Origin: Algoriphagus ornithinivorans
Lineage (GTDB): Bacteria > Bacteroidota > Bacteroidia > Cytophagales > Cyclobacteriaceae
Reading direction: 5' to 3'
Length of the DNA stretch: 64,000 nucleotides
Assembly (NCBI RefSeq): GCF_900115305.1
Contig: NZ_FOVW01000003.1
Span: 393,627-457,626 of the forward strand
Position 1 is the first letter of the stretch; the number at the start of each line of letters is the position of its first letter. The notes under the pieces were generated by a model. It searched no databases, was not told where the DNA came from, and saw only the letters and a list, made by a program, of their open reading frames with translations. This document shows, piece after piece, positions 17,283 to 25,950 of the stretch. The translations under genes were made by a program, and so were the position numbers.

Positions 17283-18392
17283 ATGGAAAGCTGGGACCTA
17301 GAATCTTCTAAACCAAATAAAACCAAAAGCTATGTGCTCATGCTTTTGGCGCTTTTCCTGTTTATTTTTGCGATTGATCTGCTGACTGTATCCATGAGTC
17401 ATCTCAATAATTCTGTCGCAGAGGATTTATTTTTAGCAACCCGCAACCCTTTCGTCAGTCTATTCATTGGTCTTTTGATGACTGCCTTGATACAGAGCAG
17501 TTCCACTGTGACAGCAAGTATTGTTGCCGTAGTGGCGGCTGGAAATCTAAGCTTGGAACAGGCGGTCCCCATGGTCATGGGAGCTAACATAGGTACTACA
17601 CTTACCAGTACGTTGGTTTCTTTTTCCTATGTGATGAAAAAAAAGGAATTCAAAAGAGCCCTTTCCGCAGGTATCATCCATGATATCTTCAATATTTTCA
17701 CAGTCCTTATCCTTTTGCCGCTTGAACTCTATTTTGGGATTCTGAGCAAGCTGGCAGTTTATGTTGCACAATTTTTCTCCGATAATGACAATCTCAGCGG
17801 ACCAGTTTTCTATAACAGAGTTTTCACTCGACCCCTGACGCAATGGGTAAGTGATACGATTAATATTCCTTTCCTGACCACGATACTGGCGGTATTTCTG
17901 GTTTTTGCTGCCATTAAAGTTTTGGCCACCTCAGTTTATAAGGCCTTCGTCGTAGATAGCTTCCGGGACATCAGCAATATGATCTTCAAAAAAACTGGGT
18001 TGGCTTTCACTTATGGACTTTTCTTCACTGCGGCAGTGCAGTCCAGTACAGTGACAACCTCCTTGGTTGTACCTCTGGTTGCCACTCGAAAAGTTTCTCT
18101 TAAAAAAGTATTCCCTTTTGTAGTCGGGGCTAATATCGGAACTACCATTACCGCTGCTTTAGCAGCAATTTATAAGAGTGAGGCTGCCATTGCCCTGGCC
18201 ATTGTGCATTTCCTATTCAATACATTTGGGGCGATTATTATCCTGTCCTTCCCTCAATTCAGAATTCTTCCGGTCAGGTTGGCTTTGTATATGGGCAAAA
18301 AATCAGTCAAATCCAGATTTCTTGGATTTGCCTATATCCTTTTGACCTTTTTTATTATCCCATTCTTACTGATTTACTTCAGCACCGAATAA
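17283..18392 (+). CDS. Na+/phosphate cotransporter family protein (NptA-like)
   Basis: A 369-residue membrane protein with two internal repeats, each carrying the substrate-coordinating QSSS-type motif: ALIQSSSTVTAS (about 65) and AAVQSSTVTTS (about 255). Each is followed by a GANIGTT signature (VMGANIGTTLTS, VVGANIGTTITA). This is the NaPi-II/NptA architecture without the C-terminal PhoU-like domain found in longer homologues (about 550 residues). It would import phosphate driven by sodium. Divergent from the PiT-like gene. Its stop codon directly abuts that of the convergent deoC in TAATTA, with no terminator between them. Confidence 0.88.
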   Translation: MESWDLESSKPNKTKSYVLMLLALFLFIFAIDLLTVSMSHLNNSVAEDLFLATRNPFVSLFIGLLMTALIQSSSTVTASIVAVVAAGNLSLEQAVPMVMGANIGTTLTSTLVSFSYVMKKKEFKRALSAGIIHDIFNIFTVLILLPLELYFGILSKLAVYVAQFFSDNDNLSGPVFYNRVFTRPLTQWVSDTINIPFLTTILAVFLVFAAIKVLATSVYKAFVVDSFRDISNMIFKKTGLAFTYGLFFTAAVQSSTVTTSLVVPLVATRKVSLKKVFPFVVGANIGTTITAALAAIYKSEAAIALAIVHFLFNTFGAIIILSFPQFRILPVRLALYMGKKSVKSRFLGFAYILLTFFIIPFLLIYFSTE

Positions 18393-19058
18393 TTAGCTCT
18401 GGGAGGCTCTCCAAGCATCCATCAGGGCTTTTGCTGAGCTAGTTCCAATCCTGTCTGCACCAGCCGCTATCAATTCCTTTGCGAACTCCAACGTTTTGAT
18501 TCCTCCACTGGCTTTGATTCCTGTTTGGGAAGAAAGGGTTTGACGCATCAATTGAATATCTTCCACTTTGGCACCACTGGAAGCATAGCCTGTTGATGTC
18601 TTGACAAAATCTGCTCCTGCATCCTGACAAATAAGACAAGCCTCCTTTATTTGATCCGCATTGAGATAAGCCGTTTCTATAATTACTTTCAGGATTCTCT
18701 CCTCTTCATGGCAGATTTTAGCTATTTGGGCAATCTCAATCTTCGGCCAATTCATTCCTGAATGGTAAGCTGTTTGAGACCAAACCAAATCCAACTCATC
18801 AGCTCCCTGCTTGATTGCTTCTTTGGTCTCAGCAACTTTACTGGCAGTATCCTGAAACCCAAAAGGAAAACCAATAACAGTGACAGTTTGAATATCCTCC
18901 TTCTCCAGTTCCCTACTGACCTTTTTTACCCAAAAAGGAGGCACACAAACGCCTACAAATTGCTCCTCGATAGCATCATGAATAAGACGATCAACCTCTT
19001 CACCGGTCATGGTAGGTTTGAGAAGGGTTGATTCCAAATAGCGGTTTAATTTATTCAT
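18393..19058 (-). CDS. deoC: Deoxyribose-phosphate aldolase
   Basis: A 221-residue class I aldolase that splits 2-deoxyribose 5-phosphate into glyceraldehyde 3-phosphate and acetaldehyde in deoxynucleoside catabolism. The Schiff-base Lys lies in DFVKTSTGY. ELDLVWS supplies the conserved Asp, LKVIIETAYL the second Lys, and GIKASGGIKT a third block. I chose the ATG at 19058 over a TTG four codons upstream because MNKLNRYLESTLLKPT matches the family N-terminus. It overlaps the upstream dehydrogenase by 8 bp. Confidence 0.92.
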   Translation of the reverse strand: MNKLNRYLESTLLKPTMTGEEVDRLIHDAIEEQFVGVCVPPFWVKKVSRELEKEDIQTVTVIGFPFGFQDTASKVAETKEAIKQGADELDLVWSQTAYHSGMNWPKIEIAQIAKICHEEERILKVIIETAYLNADQIKEACLICQDAGADFVKTSTGYASSGAKVEDIQLMRQTLSSQTGIKASGGIKTLEFAKELIAAGADRIGTSSAKALMDAWRASQS

Positions 19059-20259
19059 AGGGATAAACAAAGTCTCTTAAATGCATAAATTCTAAAGTGA
19101 GATCTCCATCTCTGGCAAGGGTAGCTTTTTCTAATATCGGAGCTGGCTCATCCAATAATGCAGGAATGACCCACTTGATCAACTGATTGCCAAAATCCTG
19201 ACTTGCCTCTCTCGGAATTTCGCAGGGAAGATTATCAATGGCCATCACAGAAATGCTTCTCTGCTTTCCAAAGGCTTCAATCTCCTGACCAGTCTCCCTG
19301 TCTATGTCATATACAGGGGAAAGAATGGTAGAAGCTCTCCGAGTAGTAGGGACAGAGCCATCTATATCGCAGGTGACATCAGCGATTACTGAGAGGGCGA
19401 AATCATCCGAATTGATATCCTCTAATTTGAAAAGCCTTGGTGCTTCGGGATCCCAATAAGCTGCAGCAATCAACATTTCACCTTCTTCAGCATATTTGAG
19501 AAAATGGCTTTCGTAGCGCTCAGGATTGGAATAGAATTCTTCCCTTTCATATCCTCCGTCTGTTTTTCGCCTGTTGTAATCTTCGGATCGTAACTGAACA
19601 AACACAGCCTCTTCAAAATACTGATGCAAAAAGTCCTCTTTGCTCACCTCTTTGATTCCCATTGCTTCCAAGATCTCTTTGGCTCCTTTCCCGACTCTGC
19701 CAGCTCCCGTTAAAATGATTTTAACCGGTGGAAGCTGAACTTTCTTCAATTCGGCCTTCATATCTGCCAAGTCAAAACATTCGTGGGCACGTTTTAGGTC
19801 AAATAGTGCAGTCTTTTTCCCATAGGTCCAAAAAGCATTATAAGCTCCTACCACGCCTGCCCATCGTCCAAAAGCAACTACCCTATTTCCTTCCTGATCT
19901 TTTAAAACCTCATAGTCAATCAAGCGGATATTTTTCTCCAAGACCGCTTGTAGCAAGCCACGGTTATAACTTTGTCTTTTGATTGTATGAGAAAAGAAAA
20001 AATAGGTCTTATCCGGAATTAATTTATCCACAGGAACCTCTTTGACTCCAAAGAGCACATCACATGCAGATAAATCTTCCACTACGCTAATTCCTTTTTG
20101 CTTAAATTCCTCGTCTGAAAAACATCTGACAGGGCTGGATTCTACATAAAAGGAAAATTGGTCTGAATATTTTTCACTCAAACTCTGGATTTGCTCTGGC
20201 GTAAAAGGACTTCTTTTGTCTGGTGGATTTTTTCCTTCGCGGATTATTCCGATTTTCAT
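19051..20259 (-). CDS. Saccharopine dehydrogenase/lysine-ketoglutarate reductase-like NAD(P) oxidoreductase
   Basis: A 402-residue protein of the alanine dehydrogenase/PNT N-terminal family. The N-terminus (MKIGIIREGKNPPDKRSPFT) and KTYFFFSHTIKRQSYN resemble the LOR half of eukaryotic bifunctional LOR/SDH enzymes. A Rossmann motif KIILTGAGRVGKGAKEIL lies near residue 180, and IADVTCDIDGSVPTTRRAST near 300 is typical of these proteins. It may act in lysine degradation or as a related amino-acid dehydrogenase; the exact substrate is not provable here. Operon with deoC by 8-bp overlap, an unexpected pairing. Confidence 0.8.
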   Translation of the reverse strand: MKIGIIREGKNPPDKRSPFTPEQIQSLSEKYSDQFSFYVESSPVRCFSDEEFKQKGISVVEDLSACDVLFGVKEVPVDKLIPDKTYFFFSHTIKRQSYNRGLLQAVLEKNIRLIDYEVLKDQEGNRVVAFGRWAGVVGAYNAFWTYGKKTALFDLKRAHECFDLADMKAELKKVQLPPVKIILTGAGRVGKGAKEILEAMGIKEVSKEDFLHQYFEEAVFVQLRSEDYNRRKTDGGYEREEFYSNPERYESHFLKYAEEGEMLIAAAYWDPEAPRLFKLEDINSDDFALSVIADVTCDIDGSVPTTRRASTILSPVYDIDRETGQEIEAFGKQRSISVMAIDNLPCEIPREASQDFGNQLIKWVIPALLDEPAPILEKATLARDGDLTLEFMHLRDFVYPYE

Positions 20260-20291
20260 AAAAATTCTTCTTCTACCGGGTAATACTTAGA

Positions 20292-20870
20292 ATGGACTAT
20301 TGGATACTAGCTTTGAGTTGGGCTATATTTTACACAACTCACAGCGTTTTCGCTGCCTCCAAGTTAAAAAGAATTCTGAAGGAGAAATTAGGTTCAGCCT
20401 ATAAATGGTACCGCCTTTTTTATTCTTTATTCTCATTACTGCTTTTAATCGGAATAGGCTATGTTTCCATACAAATCCCCACTAAAAAAATTCTGCCGGG
20501 TTCGGATATTTCAAGCTACTTTGGATACATGGCCGCGACTTTTGGGACAATTATTCTGGTAAAAAGTAGCAAAGCATGGTCTTGGAAAGAATTTATAGGC
20601 ATTAAAGAAGAATCTGACACGAAAGAACTCATCCAATCAGGATGGTATGCTCGAGTGAGGCATCCTCTTTATCTGGGTATAATATTGATATTTCTGGGAT
20701 ACTTTTTTGTGGCAAGTTCCATAAGTTCCCTCATTCATCTGGTTTGCTTACTCATCTACCTTCCCTTTGGAATTTATTTTGAAGAGAAAAAACTGCTACA
20801 AACCTTCGGCAAAACTTACGAGACGTATCAAAAAAATGTCACTGCTCTATTCCCTAAGCTCAAAAAATAA
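20292..20870 (+). CDS. NnrU/isoprenylcysteine methyltransferase-like membrane protein
   Basis: A 192-residue membrane protein with five to six hydrophobic helices. The C-terminal half carries the ICMT/PEMT-like signature YARVRHPLYLGIILIFLGY and EEKKLLQTFGKTYETYQKNV, the cofactor-binding region of this superfamily. It probably methylates a lipid or a small molecule at the membrane; no substrate can be named. Divergent from the saccharopine-dehydrogenase-like gene (32 bp apart). It ends in a shared hairpin with the FKBP operon. Confidence 0.8.
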   Translation: MDYWILALSWAIFYTTHSVFAASKLKRILKEKLGSAYKWYRLFYSLFSLLLLIGIGYVSIQIPTKKILPGSDISSYFGYMAATFGTIILVKSSKAWSWKEFIGIKEESDTKELIQSGWYARVRHPLYLGIILIFLGYFFVASSISSLIHLVCLLIYLPFGIYFEEKKLLQTFGKTYETYQKNVTALFPKLKK

Positions 20871-20892
20871 AAGGGCCGAAGCCCTTTTTATT
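20870..20892. terminator. Bidirectional terminator between convergent genes
   Basis: AAAGGGC (20870-20876) and GCCCTTT (20881-20887) pair around a CGAA tetraloop, with T-rich tails on both strands. It sits in the 21 bp between the NnrU-like gene and the last FKBP gene and can serve both. Confidence 0.8.
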
Positions 20893-21449
20893 TAATCTAT
20901 TCCTCTGAAATCTATATCAAATCGTAAGATTGAATTCTCAGGTATTCTTTCATTGATCTTTTGGTTTCGATAAGCATAAGGTGAAGGAATTATTAACACC
21001 GCTTTAGACCCCGGTCTCAGCCTCCTATACCCAATATCCCAACCTTGAATAACCTGCCCAGTTCCCAAAGTGAATTTAAGAATTTCATATGTCGCTGTCT
21101 CAACATAGATATCGTTATCCCTGGCGACCTGCTCACTAGTAGTGTCAAATACAGAACCATCACTGATTAAAGAACCTGTGTAGTCTGTATATACTACTGT
21201 TCCTCCTGTAGGTCTGGAACCAACTCCTTCTACCTGTACGATTATAATAACCCCACTTGGATCATGGATTCTTCTGACACTGTCAATCTCTGCAGTTTTC
21301 AGATACTCATCTATTTTTACTCTATCAATTGCCAGATTGGCCTCCGAATCATAAATAGGGCCTGTTGCAAATGGATTGGTTGGTTCACAACCGTACATTA
21401 GCATCATTGCAAATAGAAGAGAAAAAAGAATTGAATTACGCTTTATCAT
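20892..21449 (-). CDS. FKBP-type peptidyl-prolyl isomerase lipoprotein
   Basis: A 185-residue lipoprotein (lipobox LMYGC at about residue 21). One FKBP domain covers about residues 70-185: GGTVVYTDYTG, VFDTT, GQVIQGWDIGYRRLRPGSKAVLIIPSPYAY. The active-site Trp is kept (QGWD). Between VFDTT and the next strand it has an inserted EQVARDNDI segment that is also found in its two neighbours. It would act as a proline isomerase or chaperone on exported proteins at the membrane. It overlaps the next FKBP gene by one base. Confidence 0.88.
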   Translation of the reverse strand: MIKRNSILFSLLFAMMLMYGCEPTNPFATGPIYDSEANLAIDRVKIDEYLKTAEIDSVRRIHDPSGVIIIVQVEGVGSRPTGGTVVYTDYTGSLISDGSVFDTTSEQVARDNDIYVETATYEILKFTLGTGQVIQGWDIGYRRLRPGSKAVLIIPSPYAYRNQKINERIPENSILRFDIDFRGID

Positions 21450-22000
21450 TAGTTCTGTGGTCCTTTCTTTATTTCAACGAACTCGATTTCAAAAATCAAA
21501 GGTGTATTGGGAGCAATATTATCTCTTCCGGCAGGCCCATAAGCGAATGCAGAAGGCATTAGGACAGTGGCTTTATCTCCAACTTCCATGATAGCTACCG
21601 CTGTCTCAAAACCCTCGATCAGTTGCCTTCTCCCCTGCACATATCTGATAGGGCCATATTGCCTACTTTCAGAGAAAATATTATTCGCTCTCGCTACTGT
21701 TTCAATAGTAGTATCAAAAACCTTATTGGTTAGGAATTTTCCTGTGTAATTAACACGAACGGTATCACCTGGAGCGACCATTCTACCACTATTGGAAAGC
21801 TGTTGCCAAATCACTCTATAACCAGTCAACTCATCTACAAAATCCTTGGGTCCTGTCAGGGGGTTAGCTGCCAGATATTCCTCAATTGCCTTTTTGTCTT
21901 TTTCTAAAATACCTTGAAAAGTGGAGTCTTGATCAATACAAGCCATCATAGCAAAACCACTAGCAAGAATTAGCAATAAGGAAGTTAATCTGAGTTTCAT
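21449..22000 (-). CDS. FKBP-type peptidyl-prolyl isomerase lipoprotein, atypical active site
   Basis: A 183-residue lipoprotein (lipobox AMMAC near residue 21). The FKBP domain has GDTVRVNYTGKFL, VFDTT and VLMPSAFAYGPAGRD. The usual IPGW becomes LIEGFETAV, so the Trp at the pocket floor is Phe; activity may be lower or specificity changed. It shares the lineage-specific insert (ETVARANNI). One-base overlap with the downstream FKBP gene and 31 bp after the upstream one indicate an operon of three. Confidence 0.87.
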   Translation of the reverse strand: MKLRLTSLLLILASGFAMMACIDQDSTFQGILEKDKKAIEEYLAANPLTGPKDFVDELTGYRVIWQQLSNSGRMVAPGDTVRVNYTGKFLTNKVFDTTIETVARANNIFSESRQYGPIRYVQGRRQLIEGFETAVAIMEVGDKATVLMPSAFAYGPAGRDNIAPNTPLIFEIEFVEIKKGPQN

Positions 22001-22031
22001 AGTTTTTGAAATGAATTGGAATCTAGGTTAC

Positions 22032-22958
22032 TTATTTTTGAACGTCTGTCACTTCAACGTCGAAAACCAAAATGGAGTTTGGACCTATCAATGCTCCCGC
22101 TCCGTTTTCTCCATAAGCTAGAGGAGAAGGAATCAAGAATTTAGCCTTGGATCCTTTTTTCAACAACATCAAACCTTCATCCCAACCTGGAATTACCTGA
22201 CCCATTCCAACATTTACTGGAAGTGGTTCATATGGACGCTGTGGGTTATACATGTTGTTGTCTTTGGCAAGCTGCTCATAGGAAGTATCGAAAAGAGTTC
22301 CGTCGATTAGGTAACCCGCATAGTTCACATACATGGTAGTTCCTGGAGTGATAGCTTCGCCTGTTCCCTCTTCTTGAATCACATAATACAACCCGTTTTC
22401 AGTCTTCTGCACATCCAAACCGTTCTCTTTAGCGTACTCTTCAATGGTTTTTCCTTCCTCCACGATCAATACTTTTGCCCGCTCAGCTCTTTTGGCAGCT
22501 TCTGCCTCATTCGCTTTTGTGAAGAAATCCATCAAAGCCTGCTCTGACATGATATCAAAAGCTCCCAATCTGATTTTCACAGTTTCATTTTCTTCCAAGA
22601 ATGGAGGATAGTTTTCTCCGAAAATGGTTTTAGCGGTAGATTCAAAGTGGATGCTATCTCCTTTTCTCAAAGACATAAAAATTTCATCCATCCCATTGTT
22701 GGTAGGCATGGAATCATTAGCCATCAAGTAACCAGGTACCGGTTGATCAATGGTAGTGTAGATCACAGAATCTTTGGAATTCATAATTTCCAAATGGTAC
22801 ATCAGGAAGTCACCGTTTGCTGGCTTCTCACTTCCTTCTTTGATATAAGTATATTCGATTCCATCCTTCTCGGTTACTTTAGTTTTTTTACAAGAAGAAA
22901 GAACAAGTGATCCTGTCAAAAGGACCAAAACTGCCAAAAGGCTAGATTTATTTTTCAT
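22032..22958 (-). CDS. FKBP-type peptidyl-prolyl isomerase lipoprotein, two-domain
   Basis: A 308-residue lipoprotein (lipobox VLSSC at about 18-22). The N-terminal ~120 residues look like a degenerate FKBP (ANGDFLMYHLEIMNSKDSVI, SLRKGDSIHF). A helical linker about 150-180 is charged (EAEAAKRAERAKVLIVEEGK). The C-terminal FKBP domain is canonical, with VIPGWDEGLMLLKKGSKAKF and SPLAYGENG, and again carries the EQLAKDNNM insert. First gene of the FKBP operon. This is the chaperone-like layout seen in FkpA/Mip-type proteins, although dimerisation is not shown. Confidence 0.88.
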   Translation of the reverse strand: MKNKSSLLAVLVLLTGSLVLSSCKKTKVTEKDGIEYTYIKEGSEKPANGDFLMYHLEIMNSKDSVIYTTIDQPVPGYLMANDSMPTNNGMDEIFMSLRKGDSIHFESTAKTIFGENYPPFLEENETVKIRLGAFDIMSEQALMDFFTKANEAEAAKRAERAKVLIVEEGKTIEEYAKENGLDVQKTENGLYYVIQEEGTGEAITPGTTMYVNYAGYLIDGTLFDTSYEQLAKDNNMYNPQRPYEPLPVNVGMGQVIPGWDEGLMLLKKGSKAKFLIPSPLAYGENGAGALIGPNSILVFDVEVTDVQK

Positions 22959-22997
22959 AAAGATTAGGTGGTTATTCTATTTTTAAGGTTGCTGAAA

Positions 22998-24032
22998 TCA
23001 ATTGCTGGAAACAGGCTCTTGATCAAAAAGCTCATCCTGATGCTCTTCCACTAGATTTTCAAATTTTTCTATGGTCTCCTTCAGGTTTCTTTCGGATTTA
23101 CCTCCTGCTGCATTTTTATGTCCACCTCCGTTGAAGTAAGACGCAGCAAATTTATTAACCGCTACTTCACTTGAGGATCTGAAGGAAATTTTTATTCCGT
23201 CTTCTCTCTCTGAAAACAATGCGGCTAACTTGATTCCGTCCAAAGATAAGGCATAATTGACCAATCCTTCTGTATCTCCGGTGCGGCTTTGATATTTTTT
23301 AAGATCTTTTTTGCTGATCGCAAAGTAAGCAGTATGGATATCTTCTCTCACTACCAGTCTTCGGCTAATTGCAAAGCCGATAAATTTCAGGCGATTGACA
23401 GAATTGGAATCATATATCCAATTTGCGATCTGTGAAGGGTTGGCCCCTAAATCGATCAGTTCGGCAACGACCAAGTGAACATTTTTAGTAGTGTTGGGAT
23501 GGCGAAAACCACCCGTATCCGTCATAATGCCTGCATAGAGGCATTCTGCAATATCCTTGTCAATCAACTCCTTATCGCCTAATTCTACGATAAGCTCATA
23601 AACCAACTCGCAGGTGGCCGCAGCTTCGGTACTCCAATATTTGAAGTCAGCGAAGTCCTCCGGATCCTGATGGTGATCTATATTGACAATAAATGCATCC
23701 GATTGACGGATCATTTCACCCAATTCATTGACTCTGTTGAGCACAGAAAAATCCAGACAGAAAACGACATCCGCTTCATTCAAAGCTTTTGTTGCTGATT
23801 TCTGATGATCTTCCCTACTAAAGTCCAAGACTAAATCGTTCCCTTCCATCCAATTCAGGAAAGAGGGATAATCTGTCGGAGTCACCACAGTTACCTCGTG
23901 TCCTTTCTTCAGCAGATAGTTGGCTAATCCCAAGGAGGAACCCAGCGCATCCGCATCCGGCTTGACATGAGTGGTGATGAATATTTTTTTGGGTGAAGAG
24001 ATTTCTTTTTTAAACGAGGCTAATGCTTCCAT
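22998..24032 (-). CDS. nrnA: DHH-family phosphoesterase, NrnA-like oligoribonuclease/pAp phosphatase
   Basis: A 344-residue cytoplasmic enzyme. The DHH domain has THVKPDADALGSSLG (metal ligands), CLDFS, and the signature VNIDHHQDP near 112-120, then MTDTGGFRHPN. The C-terminal DHHA1 domain ends with FNGGGHKNAAGGKS, the substrate-binding glycine-rich loop. Members degrade short oligoribonucleotides (2-5 nt) and dephosphorylate 3'-phosphoadenosine 5'-phosphate, completing RNA turnover. Bacteroidota lack E. coli-type Orn, which fits this role. Divergent from ndk. Confidence 0.9.
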   Translation of the reverse strand: MEALASFKKEISSPKKIFITTHVKPDADALGSSLGLANYLLKKGHEVTVVTPTDYPSFLNWMEGNDLVLDFSREDHQKSATKALNEADVVFCLDFSVLNRVNELGEMIRQSDAFIVNIDHHQDPEDFADFKYWSTEAAATCELVYELIVELGDKELIDKDIAECLYAGIMTDTGGFRHPNTTKNVHLVVAELIDLGANPSQIANWIYDSNSVNRLKFIGFAISRRLVVREDIHTAYFAISKKDLKKYQSRTGDTEGLVNYALSLDGIKLAALFSEREDGIKISFRSSSEVAVNKFAASYFNGGGHKNAAGGKSERNLKETIEKFENLVEEHQDELFDQEPVSSN

Positions 24033-24177
24033 TTATATAGTTTCAACGGCACTTAGGCACTAGTAGTCCGCAAAGGTCAGGATTTTTTTGACAATTCCCA
24101 ACTTAGTCATTTTATTGAAAATGAACGAAATAGAGGATTATTCCTCGGAATTTCTCGGATTCTGAATTCTATTCCCC

Positions 24178-24185
24178 TATTTTTG
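24178..24185 (+). promoter_or_regulatory. Possible Bacteroidota -7 promoter element for ndk
   Basis: TATTTTTG fits the TAnnTTTG -7 consensus of Bacteroidota primary sigma factors and lies 34 bp before the ndk ATG. I see no clear TTTG -33 partner at the usual spacing, so this is a weak call. Confidence 0.35.
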
Positions 24186-24218
24186 CGCCCGAATTAAACC
24201 AATGTAAACTCAAAACAC

Positions 24219-24641
24219 ATGGCAGGAAACAGAACATTCACCATGATCAAGCCTGATGCATTCGAGGCTGGTAACTCTGGAGCAATCCTAAAGATGATCG
24301 AAGAAGCAGGTTTTAAAATCGTGGCAATGAAAGCTACCCGATTGACTCCTGAATTGGCAGGTAAATTTTATGAGGTTCACAAAGAAAGACCTTTCTACAA
24401 GGATCTTTGCGCATATATGTCTTCTGGACCTATCATCGCCGCTATCTTGGAAAAAGACAATGCAGTAGAAGATTTCAGAAATTTGATTGGTGCTACCAAC
24501 CCAGCAAATGCGGCTGAAGGTACTATCCGTAAAATCTTCGCTAAGTCTATCGAAGCTAATGCAGTTCACGGATCTGACTCAGACGAAAACGCTGCAATTG
24601 AAGGTAACTTCTACTTCTCTCAATTGGAAAGAGTACTTTAA
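24219..24641 (+). CDS. ndk: Nucleoside-diphosphate kinase
   Basis: A 140-residue enzyme that transfers the gamma phosphate of ATP to nucleoside diphosphates. It has the N-terminal [28 protein letters not shown] and [18 protein letters not shown] blocks. The phospho-accepting His117 lies in [12 protein letters not shown]. Full length for the family, cytoplasmic. It is divergent from nrnA and ends in a strong hairpin, so it is probably monocistronic and highly expressed. Confidence 0.97.
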   Translation: MAGNRTFTMIKPDAFEAGNSGAILKMIEEAGFKIVAMKATRLTPELAGKFYEVHKERPFYKDLCAYMSSGPIIAAILEKDNAVEDFRNLIGATNPANAAEGTIRKIFAKSIEANAVHGSDSDENAAIEGNFYFSQLERVL

Positions 24642-24667
24642 TCCGAGAGCAAGAATCATAAAAAAAA

Positions 24668-24690
24668 AGCGCCATCTGGCGCTTTTTTTT
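24668..24690. terminator. Terminator after ndk, usable from both sides
   Basis: AGCGCCA and TGGCGCT (24668-24683) form a 7-bp stem with a 2-nt centre. Eight T follow on the plus strand, and an A-run precedes it that becomes a T-run on the minus strand. It separates ndk from the convergent TPM gene. Confidence 0.92.
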
Positions 24691-24716
24691 TATTAAACTT
24701 TTTTCAAAGTAGGGCT

Positions 24717-25532
24717 TTACCAGCTTCCACCGGCTCCTCCGCCTCCGAAGCTTCCGCCTCCGAAACCGCCGAAGCCTCCGCCGCCCCCACCAAAGCCGCC
24801 AAAGCTTCCGCCTCCTTTGGAGAAGTCTCCAAACTTTCCGCCTCCGCCTTTCAGCAAATTGGCCAGCATAATGGTAGTCAGGAGATCAATTCCTCCACCT
24901 CTTCCTCCCATGTGGTTGTCATTGTCATTCCGGTTTTTCAAAAGAGGTAAAATCACAAAGAGGAAAATGAACAACAAGAATATAAATATGGCCCCACCAT
25001 GATTGCCATTTGAGATTACCTCCTCGGCTTTATATTCACCTGAAGCAAGCTTGATAATCATATCCGTGGCCTGATCCAAGCCTTGATAATATGACTGCAT
25101 CTTAAAGTTGGGGACAATCAAATTATCGACAATTCGATTTGCCAAAGCATCAGGAACTACTCCCTCCATCCCGTATCCTGTAGCGATAAAGACTTTGCGA
25201 TCGTCCATCGCTGCCAAAATCAGAATTCCATTATCACTTTTCCCCCCAATTCCCCATTGATCTCCAAGTTGAAAAGCATAATCAGATATATCATACTGCC
25301 CAATAGAGCGAATCATGACAATGGCTATCTGAGTGGATGTGCTATCGTTATAGGCTACAAGTTTGCGCTCCAGCCTTGACACTTCGTCCTGAGATAATGT
25401 TTGGGTAAAATCATTCACCAGTCTGGGAGGATTCGGAACAGGAGGAAAATCCTGAGCAAATCCCACAAGACTTACCAAAGAAAAAAGAAATAAAAACAGC
25501 GTTATGGATTTAAGATCCAAATGAAATCTCAT
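24717..25532 (-). CDS. TPM-domain membrane protein with glycine-rich tail (YgcG-like)
   Basis: A 271-residue protein with a signal peptide (start ATG at 25532; the longer frame adds 27 residues without family similarity). A TPM domain spans about 30-170: PRLVNDFTQTLSQDEVSRLE, QIAIVMIRSIG, DNGILILAAMDDRKVFIATGYGMEG. Then comes one transmembrane helix (about 195-215) and a C-terminal tail rich in Gly, Ser and Phe (about 245-271). TPM domains bind phosphate-like groups and some have acid phosphatase activity. Last gene of the lemA-TPM-TPM operon. It overlaps the previous gene by 23 bp. Confidence 0.87.
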   Translation of the reverse strand: MRFHLDLKSITLFLFLFSLVSLVGFAQDFPPVPNPPRLVNDFTQTLSQDEVSRLERKLVAYNDSTSTQIAIVMIRSIGQYDISDYAFQLGDQWGIGGKSDNGILILAAMDDRKVFIATGYGMEGVVPDALANRIVDNLIVPNFKMQSYYQGLDQATDMIIKLASGEYKAEEVISNGNHGGAIFIFLLFIFLFVILPLLKNRNDNDNHMGGRGGGIDLLTTIMLANLLKGGGGKFGDFSKGGGSFGGFGGGGGGFGGFGGGSFGGGGAGGSW

Positions 25533-25947
25533 CGGGTAGTTCGTTTTCGTCTGAATCCCCTTGGTATGGGAAATGCTCGGCAAGAGCTTCGCCGGCTTGA
25601 TGGATTCCATCAATCAGACCTTGGGTGAATTGACCTTTTTTAAACAAATCGGTCATGTGGTTTTTGATATCTTCCCAGAAATTTTTGGGTACAACTGAAT
25701 TGATCCCTGCATCTCCCAAAATGGCAAACTTGTGGTCTTTGACAGCCAAGTAAAATAAAACCCCGTTTCTGTCTTTGGTTTGATACATTTTCAAGGTTTC
25801 AAACACCTCAGCCGCACGGTCCAATACATCAATCTTACAGTGATTTTCTATATGAACCTGAATCTCTCCGGAAGTGGTAACTTCGGCAGTTTGGATCGCT
25901 GATACGATCAGCTTCTTCTCTGCCGAAGTGAATAATTTTTCTGCCAT
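25510..25947 (-). CDS. TPM-domain protein, soluble
   Basis: A 145-residue TPM-domain protein without signal peptide or membrane helix. SAEKKLIVSAIQTAEVTTSGEIQVHIE at the N-terminus, GVLFYLAVKDHKFAILGDAGIN in the middle, and a helical GQFTQGLIDGIHQAGEALAEHF end are typical of the short TPM protein that accompanies LemA. It starts 3 bp after lemA. Its role is unknown; by context it belongs to an envelope-associated LemA module. Confidence 0.87.
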   Translation of the reverse strand: MAEKLFTSAEKKLIVSAIQTAEVTTSGEIQVHIENHCKIDVLDRAAEVFETLKMYQTKDRNGVLFYLAVKDHKFAILGDAGINSVVPKNFWEDIKNHMTDLFKKGQFTQGLIDGIHQAGEALAEHFPYQGDSDENELPDEISFGS

Positions 25948-25950
25948 AAT

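Noticed and set aside
24817..25002. Plus-strand frame inside the glycine-rich end of the TPM gene
   Set aside because: It is the proline-rich antisense of the Gly/Ser tail, a composition artefact.
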